Positions 1 to 5,975 are shown, counted from the stretch's first letter. The stretch: DNA of 6,961 nt from Undibacterium sp. (GCA_019752975.1 JAIELM010000374.1:1-6961); one strand, 5' to 3'. The notes: generated from the sequence alone by a model not told the origin. Numbers and translations are program-made.

Positions 1-34
1 TGGTGTTGTTGCTATCGCCGTTTGCTAAACTAAG

Positions 35-46
35 GTACTAAAGTAC
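35..46. repeat. Short palindrome GTACT-AA-AGTAC
   Basis: This is a perfect inverted repeat with 5-bp arms (35-39 and 42-46) and a 2-nt centre. It is too short for a terminator and has no T-run after it. A dyad of this kind could be half of a regulator-binding site. It lies about 160-170 bp upstream of the start point predicted from the sigma-54 type element, a distance at which enhancer-binding activators can act. That role is inference; chance is a real alternative. Confidence 0.3.
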
Positions 47-70
47 TGCCTTCGGCTCTGCGTCTAGCCA

Positions 71-86
71 GCGTAATTTTGCGTAA
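71..86. repeat. Direct repeat GCGTAA-TTTT-GCGTAA
   Basis: Two identical GCGTAA hexamers start at 71 and 81, exactly 10 bp apart, so they face the same side of the helix. Same-face repeats in an intergenic region can be a protein-binding site. They lie about 120-136 bp upstream of the predicted sigma-54 start point. No known regulator motif is recognised. Confidence 0.3.
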
Positions 87-180
87 ACCCTAAAGTTACC
101 AACTGTTCGTTTTTTGCACAAACCGGATAAAATCTAGCCCGCTCGTCTACAACTTGAGCAACATGACACTTCGTTACATC

Positions 181-196
181 TGGCAGAGTTCTTGCT
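181..196 (+). promoter_or_regulatory. Candidate sigma-54 (RpoN) -24/-12 promoter for kdsD
   Basis: TGGCA at 181-185 and TTGCT at 192-196 match the sigma-54 consensus TGGCACGNNNNTTGCW at every position except the C and G after TGGCA. The invariant GG (182-183) and GC (194-195) have exactly the required spacing, 12 nt from the second G to the C. This predicts a start near 207 and a leader of about 17 nt before the kdsD ATG. rpoN lies downstream in the same gene run, so this could place the sigma-54 gene under a sigma-54 promoter. The match is seen in the sequence; function is inference. Confidence 0.5.
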
Positions 197-217
197 TGGC
201 CTGATTTCGTTTATACT
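189..217 (+). promoter_or_regulatory. Weak sigma-70 type promoter overlapping the sigma-54 element
   Basis: TATACT at 212-217 matches five of six -10 bases. The hexamer 17 nt upstream (TTCTTG, 189-194) matches the -35 consensus at only two positions, and there is no extended -10 TG. If used, transcription would start at about the kdsD ATG (224), giving a nearly leaderless message. That would fit the absence of a Shine-Dalgarno sequence before kdsD. Confidence 0.25.
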
Positions 218-223
218 CTTGGG

Positions 224-1261
224 ATGAGCACACCAATCACTTTTCCAACTGGCGCAAGTGCGCCGCTTTCCGATCAGGCTAAGGCCGATCACGCCTTGCA
301 ACTTGCCTGCGACACACTGCAAATTGAAGCCGATGCGATCCTTGCCCTTAAGCAGAGACTGGGTACCAGCGATGCGTTCGCTTTTACCGAGGCGATTTCA
401 CTGTTACTGCATTGCGCTGGTCGCGTGGTCGTATCTGGTATCGGCAAATCGGGACATATCGCCCGTAAAATCGCCTCTACTTTCGCCTCTACTGGCACCC
501 CTTCCTTCTTTGTTCATCCGGCTGAAGCGGCGCATGGTGACTTAGGCATGGTGACGGCACAGGACGTTCTCATTGCGATTTCTTATTCTGGTGAAGCTGG
601 CGAGTTGATTGCCATTTTACCGATCATCAAGCGCTTAGGGGTCAAGTTGATCGCTTTCACTGGCAATCCTGATTCTACATTGGCCAAATTAGCGGATCTT
701 CACCTCAGTGTGCAGGTGGACAAAGAAGATTGCCCTTTAAATTTAGCACCGACTGCCAGTACCACCGTAACTCTGGCCTTGGGTGACGCTTTGGCAGTGG
801 CGGTATTGGATGCGCGTGGTTTTAAAGAAGAAGATTTTGCCCGCTCTCATCCTGGCGGTGCTTTAGGTCGCCGTTTACTCACCCATGTTAAAGATGTGAT
901 GCGTACCGGCGTGGCGATTCCTCAAGTTTTACCAGATACCAAGCTCGCCTCGGCTTTGTTAGAAATGACGCAAAAAGGCATGGCGATGACCGCAGTGGTG
1001 GACGTTGAGCAAAATATTCTCGGTGTATTTACCGATGGCGATTTACGTCGTCTCATGGAAAAACAGCATAATTTTTCAGAACTGCGCATAGCAGAGGTCA
1101 TGCATACAACACCGCGCACGGTGAGACCAGAGCAATTGGCAGTCGAAGCGGTAGAAATAATGGAAACGCATAGTATTAATCAGCTCCTAGTTGCTGACAC
1201 ACAAGGAAAATTAGTCGGCGCTTTGCATATCCATGATTTGACACGCGCCAAGGTGATTTAA
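224..1261 (+). CDS. kdsD: Arabinose-5-phosphate isomerase (KdsD/KpsF/GutQ family)
   Basis: This cytoplasmic enzyme converts ribulose 5-phosphate to arabinose 5-phosphate, the first committed step towards the LPS sugar Kdo. The 345-residue protein has an N-terminal SIS sugar-phosphate isomerase domain (about 45-185) with the hallmark GIGKSGHIA (72-80) and HPAEAAHGDLGM (98-109). Two CBS domains follow (about 222-345). The catalytic residues described for E. coli KdsD (Lys59, Glu111, Glu152, His193) correspond to K75, E127, E168 and H209 at a constant offset of 16, so the active site is intact. ATG 224 is the only sensible start: upstream in-frame codons reach a stop at 164 with no ATG, GTG or TTG between, and the next Met is residue 109. 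No Shine-Dalgarno sequence is visible. Its stop shares one base with the kdsC start (TAATG), implying co-translation. KpsF and GutQ are paralogues, but the kdsC-lpt context favours KdsD. Confidence 0.96.
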   Translation: MSTPITFPTGASAPLSDQAKADHALQLACDTLQIEADAILALKQRLGTSDAFAFTEAISLLLHCAGRVVVSGIGKSGHIARKIASTFASTGTPSFFVHPAEAAHGDLGMVTAQDVLIAISYSGEAGELIAILPIIKRLGVKLIAFTGNPDSTLAKLADLHLSVQVDKEDCPLNLAPTASTTVTLALGDALAVAVLDARGFKEEDFARSHPGGALGRRLLTHVKDVMRTGVAIPQVLPDTKLASALLEMTQKGMAMTAVVDVEQNILGVFTDGDLRRLMEKQHNFSELRIAEVMHTTPRTVRPEQLAVEAVEIMETHSINQLLVADTQGKLVGALHIHDLTRAKVI

Positions 1262-1800
1262 TGAACGATCAATTAGATCTCGCAAAAAAACAAGCCGCTC
1301 AAGTACGTTTGATGATTTTTGATGTCGACGGCATTTTGACTGATGGTAGTCTACATTTCGGCCCTGAAGGTGAAATGATGAAGACTTTTAACGTCTTAGA
1401 TGGCCAAGGCATACGCTTGCTGCAGGACGCAGGAATAACCACGGCGATTATCAGCGCAAGGGCATCAAAAATTGTCAGCAAACGTGCTAGCGATCTAGGC
1501 ATTTCTCACGTCAAGCAAGGCATACACGATAAAAAAACCGCCTTTCTTGAACTCAGTACCGAACTTGGAATTCCGCACCACCAGTGCGGCTTCATCGGTG
1601 ACGACGTGATTGATTTGCCGGTGTTACTGCGGGTGGGGTTTTCAGCGAGCGTGCCCAAGGCGCATGCGGAAGTGCGCACTCGTGTGGCCTATGTCACGCT
1701 AGCCGATGGTGGGGCTGGCGCAGTGCGCGAGGTCTGTGATTTTATTTTGCAAGCGCAAGATAAATACCAAGCCGCACTGGCTGTATTTTTGGCAGACTAA
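1261..1800 (+). CDS. kdsC: 3-deoxy-D-manno-octulosonate 8-phosphate phosphatase KdsC
   Basis: KdsC removes the phosphate from Kdo 8-phosphate, giving free Kdo for activation to CMP-Kdo. The 179-residue protein is a cap-less HAD phosphatase of the KdsC subfamily, which acts as a tetramer. Motif I is FDVDGILTDG (20-29), with D21 as nucleophile and D23 as acid/base. Motif II is IISAR (63-67) with S65. The motif III lysine is in QGIHDKK (86-92), probably K91. Motif IV is GDDVIDLPV (113-121), with metal ligands D114 and D115. GGAGAVREVCDFIL (150-163) is the typical C-terminal stretch. Motif II reads SAR where E. coli KdsC has TGR; serine keeps the hydroxyl, so activity is expected. The start overlaps the kdsD stop by one base, and lptC begins one base after the stop. 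The kdsD-kdsC pair supplies two non-consecutive steps of the same pathway. Confidence 0.96.
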   Translation: MNDQLDLAKKQAAQVRLMIFDVDGILTDGSLHFGPEGEMMKTFNVLDGQGIRLLQDAGITTAIISARASKIVSKRASDLGISHVKQGIHDKKTAFLELSTELGIPHHQCGFIGDDVIDLPVLLRVGFSASVPKAHAEVRTRVAYVTLADGGAGAVREVCDFILQAQDKYQAALAVFLAD

Positions 1801-1801
1801 G

Positions 1802-2419
1802 ATGAGTGCTGATCGTCTTCGAGTATGGCTCATGGTCGCACTTCTGGCATTACTCGCTCTGGGTAGTTTTTGGATAGTTGAAGTGATACGCAGAAATAGT
1901 GTACAACAAAGCGAATCTCGCAAGGAGAGAACGGAACCCGATTATTTTGTCGAAGGTTTTAATTTTGTCCGTCTTTCGCAATCGGGACAAACCAATTACC
2001 GCGTGACTGGTGATAAATTAATTCACTACCCACAGGAAGATGAATTTGAAATTACCCAACCCCGTATTGTCGGCATAGATCAAGAAAAAACACCGATGCG
2101 GATACGCGCCGACAAAGCCATCGTAAAACAAAAAGTGAAAACCGATGCCAATAGTCGCGCCGAAGATCAAATTCACCTTTACGATAACGTGGAGGTGGAT
2201 AGAACTAAAACCACTGTTTCGGAGAGCACAAATTTACGCACCAAGTATTTGATGCTACTACCGGATAGCGAAAAAATGAGCAGCGATAAGGAAGTCCAAA
2301 TTACTTTACCAAGAGGTAAAATATCAGCCCTAGGAATGCAAGCCAACAATGCCACACATACGATAGAATTATTAAAGAAGGTACATATGGAGTTTGAACC
2401 TACGCCTCGCCACAAGTAG
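1802..2419 (+). CDS. lptC: LPS export system protein LptC
   Basis: LptC is the bitopic inner-membrane protein that takes LPS from the LptB2FG transporter and passes it to LptA. The 205-residue product has an N-terminal membrane anchor (about 8-28, WLMVALLALLALGSFWIVEV region) with arginines on the cytoplasmic side and no signal cleavage site. A periplasmic beta-jellyroll domain follows. The segment EPDYFVEGFNFVRLSQSG (45-62) and the following YRVTGDKLIHYP (66-77) are typical of betaproteobacterial LptC. The ATG at 1802 is chosen because translation from it begins just before the anchor and one base after kdsC stops. An in-frame start at 1706 would add 32 residues encoded inside kdsC and is rejected. 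No strong Shine-Dalgarno is visible, so translation is probably coupled to kdsC. LptC is poorly conserved between classes; anchor, size and neighbours together make the call secure. Confidence 0.93.
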   Translation: MSADRLRVWLMVALLALLALGSFWIVEVIRRNSVQQSESRKERTEPDYFVEGFNFVRLSQSGQTNYRVTGDKLIHYPQEDEFEITQPRIVGIDQEKTPMRIRADKAIVKQKVKTDANSRAEDQIHLYDNVEVDRTKTTVSESTNLRTKYLMLLPDSEKMSSDKEVQITLPRGKISALGMQANNATHTIELLKKVHMEFEPTPRHK

Positions 2420-2526
2420 CGAAACTGTAGCAAACTAAATCAGTAAGATTAAACCCGACTAGGCGGCAGTAACGGCGCACGGGTAGTTTTACGTAAATCC
2501 CATCAATCATCAAATAGGGACGGCAC
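2420..2526 (+). other. lptC-lptA spacer with lptA ribosome binding site
   Basis: This 107-nt gap is the longest break inside the Lpt genes and contains no gene. AGGGA at 2516-2520 lies 6 nt before the lptA ATG and is a good Shine-Dalgarno sequence. A weak sigma-54-like pattern (GGCA at 2465-2468, GCA at 2477-2479, correct GG-to-GC spacing) is present, but the two T residues before GC are missing. A separate promoter for lptA-lptB is known in E. coli (sigma-E), but no good sigma-E or sigma-70 match is seen here. No terminator hairpin with a T-run is present, so readthrough from lptC is expected. Confidence 0.4.
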
Positions 2527-3162
2527 ATGCCAAAGCACCATCCATTTCTCTCATTTTTTCATATCGCGGCCTATCTTTGCGCAAGCGCTTTTCTGGGACA
2601 ATCAGCCTACGCCGAAAAAGCTGATAGTCAAAAGAAGGCGACCATAGACGCAGGATTTTCTCTCATTCAGGACAGTGGAAAATCCGGCAGCCTTAAACAC
2701 AATGTGATCGTCACCAAAGGCACGCTTTTAATTCAGGCGCAAGAAGCCAACTACTTACGCGACAAGGACGATAACCTCACCGTGGTATTAAGCCGCGGCA
2801 GCAATGGCCCTGTCTCTTTCCGTCAAAAACGCGATGGTGGCACCAACCTTTGGGTGGAAGGCTATGCCGATAAAGTGGAGTACGATGAAAAGACGGAAGT
2901 CGTAAAATTTATCTCCAAAGCGATGGTGCGCTACCTCGATGATCAGACTGAAACGCATAGACAGGACGCCGACTTTTTTTCCTACGATAGCAGCAACAAT
3001 ACCTACACCGCCACCAACTCATCAAGTGGTAAGCATGTACCGGGGGCGGGAAGGGTAACGATGACCCTGCCGCCAAAACAAAACAAGGCCGAGCTCAAAC
3101 CGTCGGCTACCCCAGAGCCTAAGCCAACCAATAAGCTCGACAATAAGCAAGAGCCACAATGA
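2527..3162 (+). CDS. lptA: LPS transport periplasmic bridge protein LptA
   Basis: LptA polymerises head-to-tail in the periplasm to form the bridge that carries LPS from LptC to LptD at the outer membrane. The 211-residue precursor starts with a Sec signal peptide: H/K-rich n-region, hydrophobic core about 9-24, and likely cleavage after QSAYA at residue 29. The OstA/LptA beta-jellyroll domain spans about 36-165, including a TLLIQAQEANYLRDKDDN segment (66-83) and the typical WVEGYADKVEYDEKTEVVKF stretch (109-128). The C-terminal tail (about 180-211) is rich in Pro, Lys, Gln and Asn and looks disordered. This makes the protein longer than E. coli LptA (185 residues). ATG 2527 has a good Shine-Dalgarno at 2516-2520 and places the signal peptide correctly. 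Its stop overlaps the lptB start (ATGA), so the two are probably translationally coupled. Confidence 0.95.
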   Translation: MPKHHPFLSFFHIAAYLCASAFLGQSAYAEKADSQKKATIDAGFSLIQDSGKSGSLKHNVIVTKGTLLIQAQEANYLRDKDDNLTVVLSRGSNGPVSFRQKRDGGTNLWVEGYADKVEYDEKTEVVKFISKAMVRYLDDQTETHRQDADFFSYDSSNNTYTATNSSSGKHVPGAGRVTMTLPPKQNKAELKPSATPEPKPTNKLDNKQEPQ

Positions 3163-3905
3163 TGACCAGCACCTTAGCCATACAAGGCTTACAAAAGCGT
3201 TACGGCCTACGCCAAGTAGTGCGGGATGTTTCCCTCGAAGTCAAAAGCGGCGAGGTGATTGGGTTATTGGGACCCAACGGCGCGGGCAAAACAACCTCTT
3301 TCTACATGATCGTCGGATTGGTACCATCGGATGCCGGAACGATCGCGGTCGATGGGGTCAACATTTCTCATCTCGCGATACATCAACGGGCACGCTTGGG
3401 ATTATCGTATTTACCCCAAGAGGCGTCGGTATTTCGTAAATTATCGGTACAAGACAATGTACGTGCGGTGTTAGAACTGCAACGTGACGAGCATGGCAAA
3501 TCCCTATCCAAAGCCGCGATAGAGCAAAGATTAGATACGCTTTTAAACGAACTGCAAATTGAAGGCTTGCGTGAAACCCCGGCGCGCGCCTTATCCGGCG
3601 GCGAACGACGCAGGGTGGAAATCGCGCGTGCACTAGCCACCAATCCACGCTTCGTTCTGCTGGACGAACCGTTTGCGGGTGTCGATCCAATTGCCGTGAT
3701 TGAGATTCAACGCATCGTCGGATTCTTAAAACAACGCGGCATAGGCGTACTCATTACCGATCACAATGTACGCGAAACCCTAGGCATCTGCGATCGCGCC
3801 TACATCATCAATCAAGGTGCCGTATTAGCCAGTGGCCGACCAGAAGAAATCATCACCAACGAGACCGTACGACGGGTCTATTTGGGCGAACATTTCCGCA
3901 TGTAA
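3159..3905 (+). CDS. lptB: LPS export ABC transporter ATP-binding protein LptB
   Basis: LptB is the cytoplasmic ATPase of LptB2FG, which extracts LPS from the inner membrane and pushes it along the LptC-LptA bridge. All ABC motifs are present in the 248-residue protein: Walker A GPNGAGKTT (38-46, K44), Q-loop YLPQEASVF (84-92, Q87), signature LSGGE (145-149), Walker B FVLLDE (165-170, E170) and switch histidine H202. F92-R93 match the E. coli F90-R91 pair in the groove that contacts the LptF/LptG coupling helices. The C-terminus VYLGEHFRM is an LptB hallmark. About five extra residues lie between the Q-loop and signature compared with E. coli LptB (241 residues). The start could be ATG 3159 or the adjacent ATG 3162; both overlap the lptA stop. 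LptF and LptG are not in the window, as is usual. Confidence 0.97.
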   Translation: MMTSTLAIQGLQKRYGLRQVVRDVSLEVKSGEVIGLLGPNGAGKTTSFYMIVGLVPSDAGTIAVDGVNISHLAIHQRARLGLSYLPQEASVFRKLSVQDNVRAVLELQRDEHGKSLSKAAIEQRLDTLLNELQIEGLRETPARALSGGERRRVEIARALATNPRFVLLDEPFAGVDPIAVIEIQRIVGFLKQRGIGVLITDHNVRETLGICDRAYIINQGAVLASGRPEEIITNETVRRVYLGEHFRM

Positions 3906-3935
3906 GCATATCAGCACATTGGAAAATATTTCGCC

Positions 3936-5429
3936 ATGAAACAGAGCTTACAGCTACGCACTTCTCAGCATCTCACGCTAACCCCGCAGCTGCAGCAGTC
4001 CATCCGATTGCTACAGCTATCGACCCTAGAGCTGCACCAAGAACTCGAGAACCTGCTGATAGAAAATCCGCTATTAGAACGCGTCGACGATCCCTTAGAC
4101 AGCGCGGTGCGTTTACTGGCCGACGGTAGTATCAATAATCAAGAAGCACGGTCTGAAACTGAATTTAATACCAGCAATAACGAGAATGACTTTGCCACAG
4201 ACGCTAGTGTTAAGAGCGAAACCATTGACAACAATGCCGATGCAGAAATTACACCAAGCAGAGAAGAGGATTGGAGTTTTGAAGATACTCCCGTGCTCGG
4301 TTCCAAGTCCAATGGCGAAGAAGATGGTCGACCGCAATTAGAAGGTGCACAAAGCACGCTACGCGAACATTTGATGGAACAAATGCGACTCACGATAAGC
4401 CAATTGCGTGATCGTGCATTGATCGAACTGGTGATCGATGCGATTGATGAAAACGGCTATCTATGTGAGTCTTTAGAAGAACTCCATGCCAGCTTACCGA
4501 TAGACCTGTGCGTCGACATAGAAGAACTACAATTTGCCCTCAATATGGTGCAAAGCTTTGAGCCAGAAGGGGTCGGTGCGAGGTCAACCGCTGAATGTTT
4601 AAGCTTGCAAATTAAGCGATTAAAAAAAATCCCCTTTGTTACTCGACGCTTAGCGCTACAAATTGTCGAGTCTCATCTTGCCCTTTTTGCACAACGCGAC
4701 TTTGCCAAATTACGTAAATTATTGCACTGCGATGACGAAGATTTACGCGAAGCACAAGTGGTTATTCGACAATGCACTCCCAAGCCAGGATTGGCTTTTG
4801 CAGCAGCGCGATCGGACTATGTTGCACCCGACGTGGTGGTCAAAAAAATCGGAGAAGAATGGGTGGTTTTGCTGAATCGTGATGTCATGCCAAGGCTAAG
4901 AGTCAATCAGCTCATGGCGAGTTTAATGAAGCAGCAAACTGGTGCCAGTGGACTTAATCCTCAGTTGCAAGAAGCTCGCTGGTTAGTCAAAAATATGCGG
5001 CAACGCTTCGATACTATTTTGCGCGTCGCACAAACCATAGTCGAAAGACAATGCAACTTTTTCACCCATGGTGCTGTTGCGATGCGCCCCCTTGTGTTAC
5101 GCGAAATAGCTGATACACTGGGATTACACGAGAGCACAATTTCTCGTGTAACCACTCAAAAATTCATGCTCACTCCGCATGGCATGTTTGAGTTGAAATA
5201 CTTTTTTTGCAGCCATGTCGCGACCGAAGCTGGAGGGGAAGCATCATCAACCGCGATACGTGCTGTCATCAAACAATTAATAGGAGATGAAGACCAAACA
5301 AAACCCCTCTCGGATAGCAAGATCGCCGACATATTGGGAGAACAAGGCATGGTCATCGCACGCCGCACTGTGGCGAAATACCGCGAGGCTCTGAAAATCC
5401 CACCAGTCAGTCTACGAAAATCTTTTTAA
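3936..5429 (+). CDS. rpoN: RNA polymerase sigma-54 factor RpoN
   Basis: Sigma-54 directs RNA polymerase to -24/-12 promoters and needs an AAA+ enhancer-binding activator to open DNA. The 497-residue protein has the full architecture. Region I (1-50) is the Gln/Leu-rich activator-interacting segment, with LTPQLQQSIRLLQLSTLEL at 15-33. Region II (about 51-135) is an acidic, Asn/Ser/Glu-rich linker. The core-binding domain covers about 140-340. A helix-turn-helix (LREIADTLGLHESTISRV, 388-405) recognises the -12 element. The RpoN box ARRTVAKYRE (475-484), which binds the -24 element, is perfect. The gene starts 30 nt after lptB; GGA at 3921-3923 is a weak, distant Shine-Dalgarno, so it probably depends on readthrough from the lpt genes. 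The lptB-rpoN-hpf order is conserved in many proteobacteria. A sigma-54 type element at the head of the cluster raises possible autoregulation. Confidence 0.98.
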   Translation: MKQSLQLRTSQHLTLTPQLQQSIRLLQLSTLELHQELENLLIENPLLERVDDPLDSAVRLLADGSINNQEARSETEFNTSNNENDFATDASVKSETIDNNADAEITPSREEDWSFEDTPVLGSKSNGEEDGRPQLEGAQSTLREHLMEQMRLTISQLRDRALIELVIDAIDENGYLCESLEELHASLPIDLCVDIEELQFALNMVQSFEPEGVGARSTAECLSLQIKRLKKIPFVTRRLALQIVESHLALFAQRDFAKLRKLLHCDDEDLREAQVVIRQCTPKPGLAFAAARSDYVAPDVVVKKIGEEWVVLLNRDVMPRLRVNQLMASLMKQQTGASGLNPQLQEARWLVKNMRQRFDTILRVAQTIVERQCNFFTHGAVAMRPLVLREIADTLGLHESTISRVTTQKFMLTPHGMFELKYFFCSHVATEAGGEASSTAIRAVIKQLIGDEDQTKPLSDSKIADILGEQGMVIARRTVAKYREALKIPPVSLRKSF

Positions 5430-5436
5430 TTATTTT

Positions 5437-5455
5437 AATCAAAGGGAGCTTGATT
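5437..5455 (+). repeat. AT-rich hairpin just after rpoN
   Basis: AATCAA (5437-5442) and TTGATT (5450-5455) form a 6-bp stem around a 7-nt loop, starting 8 nt after the rpoN stop. The stem is AT-rich, and the next T-run (5462-5466) begins 6 nt away, so this is a poor intrinsic terminator. Most transcripts would be expected to run on into hpf. It may protect the rpoN 3' end or be incidental. Confidence 0.25.
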
Positions 5456-5481
5456 TACCGATTTTTGAGGCAATATATGAT
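5454..5481 (+). promoter_or_regulatory. Candidate sigma-70 promoter for hpf
   Basis: TTTACC (5454-5459) and TATGAT (5476-5481) match four and five of six consensus bases with a 16-nt spacer. Transcription would start near 5488, giving hpf a leader of about 105 nt. A private promoter fits a hibernation factor that must be made independently of LPS genes. It overlaps the second arm of the small hairpin after rpoN. A second, weaker pair (TTGTTG 5543-5548, 17 nt, TAAGTT 5566-5571) is also present. Confidence 0.35.
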
Positions 5482-5523
5482 TTAGCTCAAAGCCATTTTC
5501 CGCCATGAGCAGATAGTCATTAG

Positions 5524-5543
5524 TAGGTAGGTAAGCAGGTAGT
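5524..5543 (+). repeat. Imperfect TAGG tetranucleotide run in hpf leader
   Basis: The bases TAGG-TAGG-TAAG-CAGG-TAGT form five imperfect 4-nt units about 50 nt upstream of the hpf start. The units carry repeated AGG cores that resemble weak Shine-Dalgarno sequences. No effect can be assigned from sequence. It may be a small slippage-prone tract. Confidence 0.35.
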
Positions 5544-5581
5544 TGTTGCAGTTTAGATTTCATCATAAGTTACATCACCAT

Positions 5582-5586
5582 AGGAG
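5582..5586 (+). promoter_or_regulatory. Ribosome binding site of hpf
   Basis: AGGAG lies 6 nt before the ATG at 5593 and is the strongest Shine-Dalgarno sequence in the window. It fixes the hpf start and contrasts with the weak sites before kdsD, kdsC, lptC and rpoN. Confidence 0.8.
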
Positions 5587-5592
5587 CGTAGT

Positions 5593-5943
5593 ATGAATCT
5601 CACCATCAGTGGACACCACGTCGAAGTTACTCCTGCAATTCGTGAATATGTACAAGGTAAGCTAGAACGGATCAGACGACACTTCGATCAAGTCATTGAT
5701 ATCGCCGTCATCCTGACGGTTGATAAGCTACGAGAGAAGGAGAAAAGACACAAAGTCGACATCAACCTCCACCTAAGCGGCAAAGACATTCACGTTGAAA
5801 GCCTAGCCCACGATCTTTACGCCGCCATCGATACTTTAATGGATAAACTAGACCGTCAGGTCATCAAACATAAAGATAAAATTCAAGAACACCAACACGA
5901 CGCAATCAAGCATATTCCGGATCCCGCGTCTGCTTCCGCTTAA
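5593..5943 (+). CDS. hpf: Ribosome hibernation-promoting factor, short HPF/RaiA family
   Basis: HPF binds the decoding channel of the 30S subunit in stationary phase or stress and blocks tRNA and mRNA binding, keeping ribosomes dormant. The 116-residue protein is a single sigma-54 modulation/S30EA domain. It opens [20 protein letters not shown] (1-20), continues with a basic helix KLERIRRHF (23-31), and has the conserved [19 protein letters not shown] stretch (72-90) followed by KHKDK. The length is that of the short form; the dimerising C-terminal domain of long HPF is absent. The tail after about residue 98 is His-rich then Pro/Ala/Ser-rich and looks disordered. The family was first described as a modulator of sigma-54 because of its position after rpoN, but ribosome binding is the established role. 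It has its own promoter candidate and a strong ribosome binding site. Confidence 0.95.
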   Translation: MNLTISGHHVEVTPAIREYVQGKLERIRRHFDQVIDIAVILTVDKLREKEKRHKVDINLHLSGKDIHVESLAHDLYAAIDTLMDKLDRQVIKHKDKIQEHQHDAIKHIPDPASASA

Positions 5944-5975
5944 TTACTGCGGTTTGCTGTAGTTTATTGTAGCTA

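Larger units (their letters stand above)
1..180. other. Intergenic region upstream of kdsD, no gene seen
   Basis: No convincing coding sequence lies here. Plus-strand frames entering from the left edge stop within the first 40 bases. The minus strand has no ATG in roughly the first 130 bases, and its three frames carry stops around positions 25-45. A minus-strand gene could begin beyond the left edge; in related bacteria a divergent cation:proton antiporter gene is often found there, but nothing in this window shows it. The region contains a short palindrome and a direct repeat (listed separately). It also has a -10-like TAAAAT at 128-133 without a good -35, and a weak minus-strand promoter-like pair (TTGTGC, 17-nt spacer, TAACTT) between about 93 and 121. 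Confidence 0.6.

Noticed and set aside
48..56. GCC-TTC-GGC hairpin in the upstream region
   Set aside because: The stem is only 3 bp with no following T-run; it is too small to count as a terminator or RNA element.
258..545. A 95-residue plus-strand open frame inside kdsD
   Set aside because: It is in another frame of the conserved SIS domain and has an Arg/Pro/Leu-rich composition typical of out-of-frame translation.
1706..2419. A longer LptC reading frame starting inside kdsC (237 residues)
   Set aside because: The extra 32 residues overlap the end of kdsC and would put a non-LptC sequence before the membrane anchor. ATG 1802 sits directly before the anchor and one base after the kdsC stop.
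2421..2445. Sigma-E-like promoter before lptA (GAAACT then TCAGT)
   Set aside because: The spacing is about 13-14 nt instead of 16, and both boxes are imperfect, so it falls below a reportable match.
3358..3690. A 110-residue minus-strand open frame inside lptB
   Set aside because: It lies antisense to highly conserved ABC ATPase motifs, has no recognisable domain and no ribosome binding site, and is explained as a shadow of lptB.
4663..4875. A 70-residue plus-strand open frame inside rpoN
   Set aside because: It overlaps the conserved sigma-54 core-binding domain, and no start signal or family resemblance is seen.
5443..5484. Possible short leader peptide with TTG start at 5451 after an AGGGAG sequence
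   Set aside because: The AGGGAG ends only 2 nt before the TTG, too close for a ribosome binding site. The 11-codon frame has no leader-peptide signature such as runs of one amino acid.
5538..5550. Possible sigma-54 promoter before hpf (GG 5538-5539, TTGCA 5546-5550)
   Set aside because: The GG-to-GC spacing is two bases too short, and sigma-54 promoters tolerate almost no spacing change.
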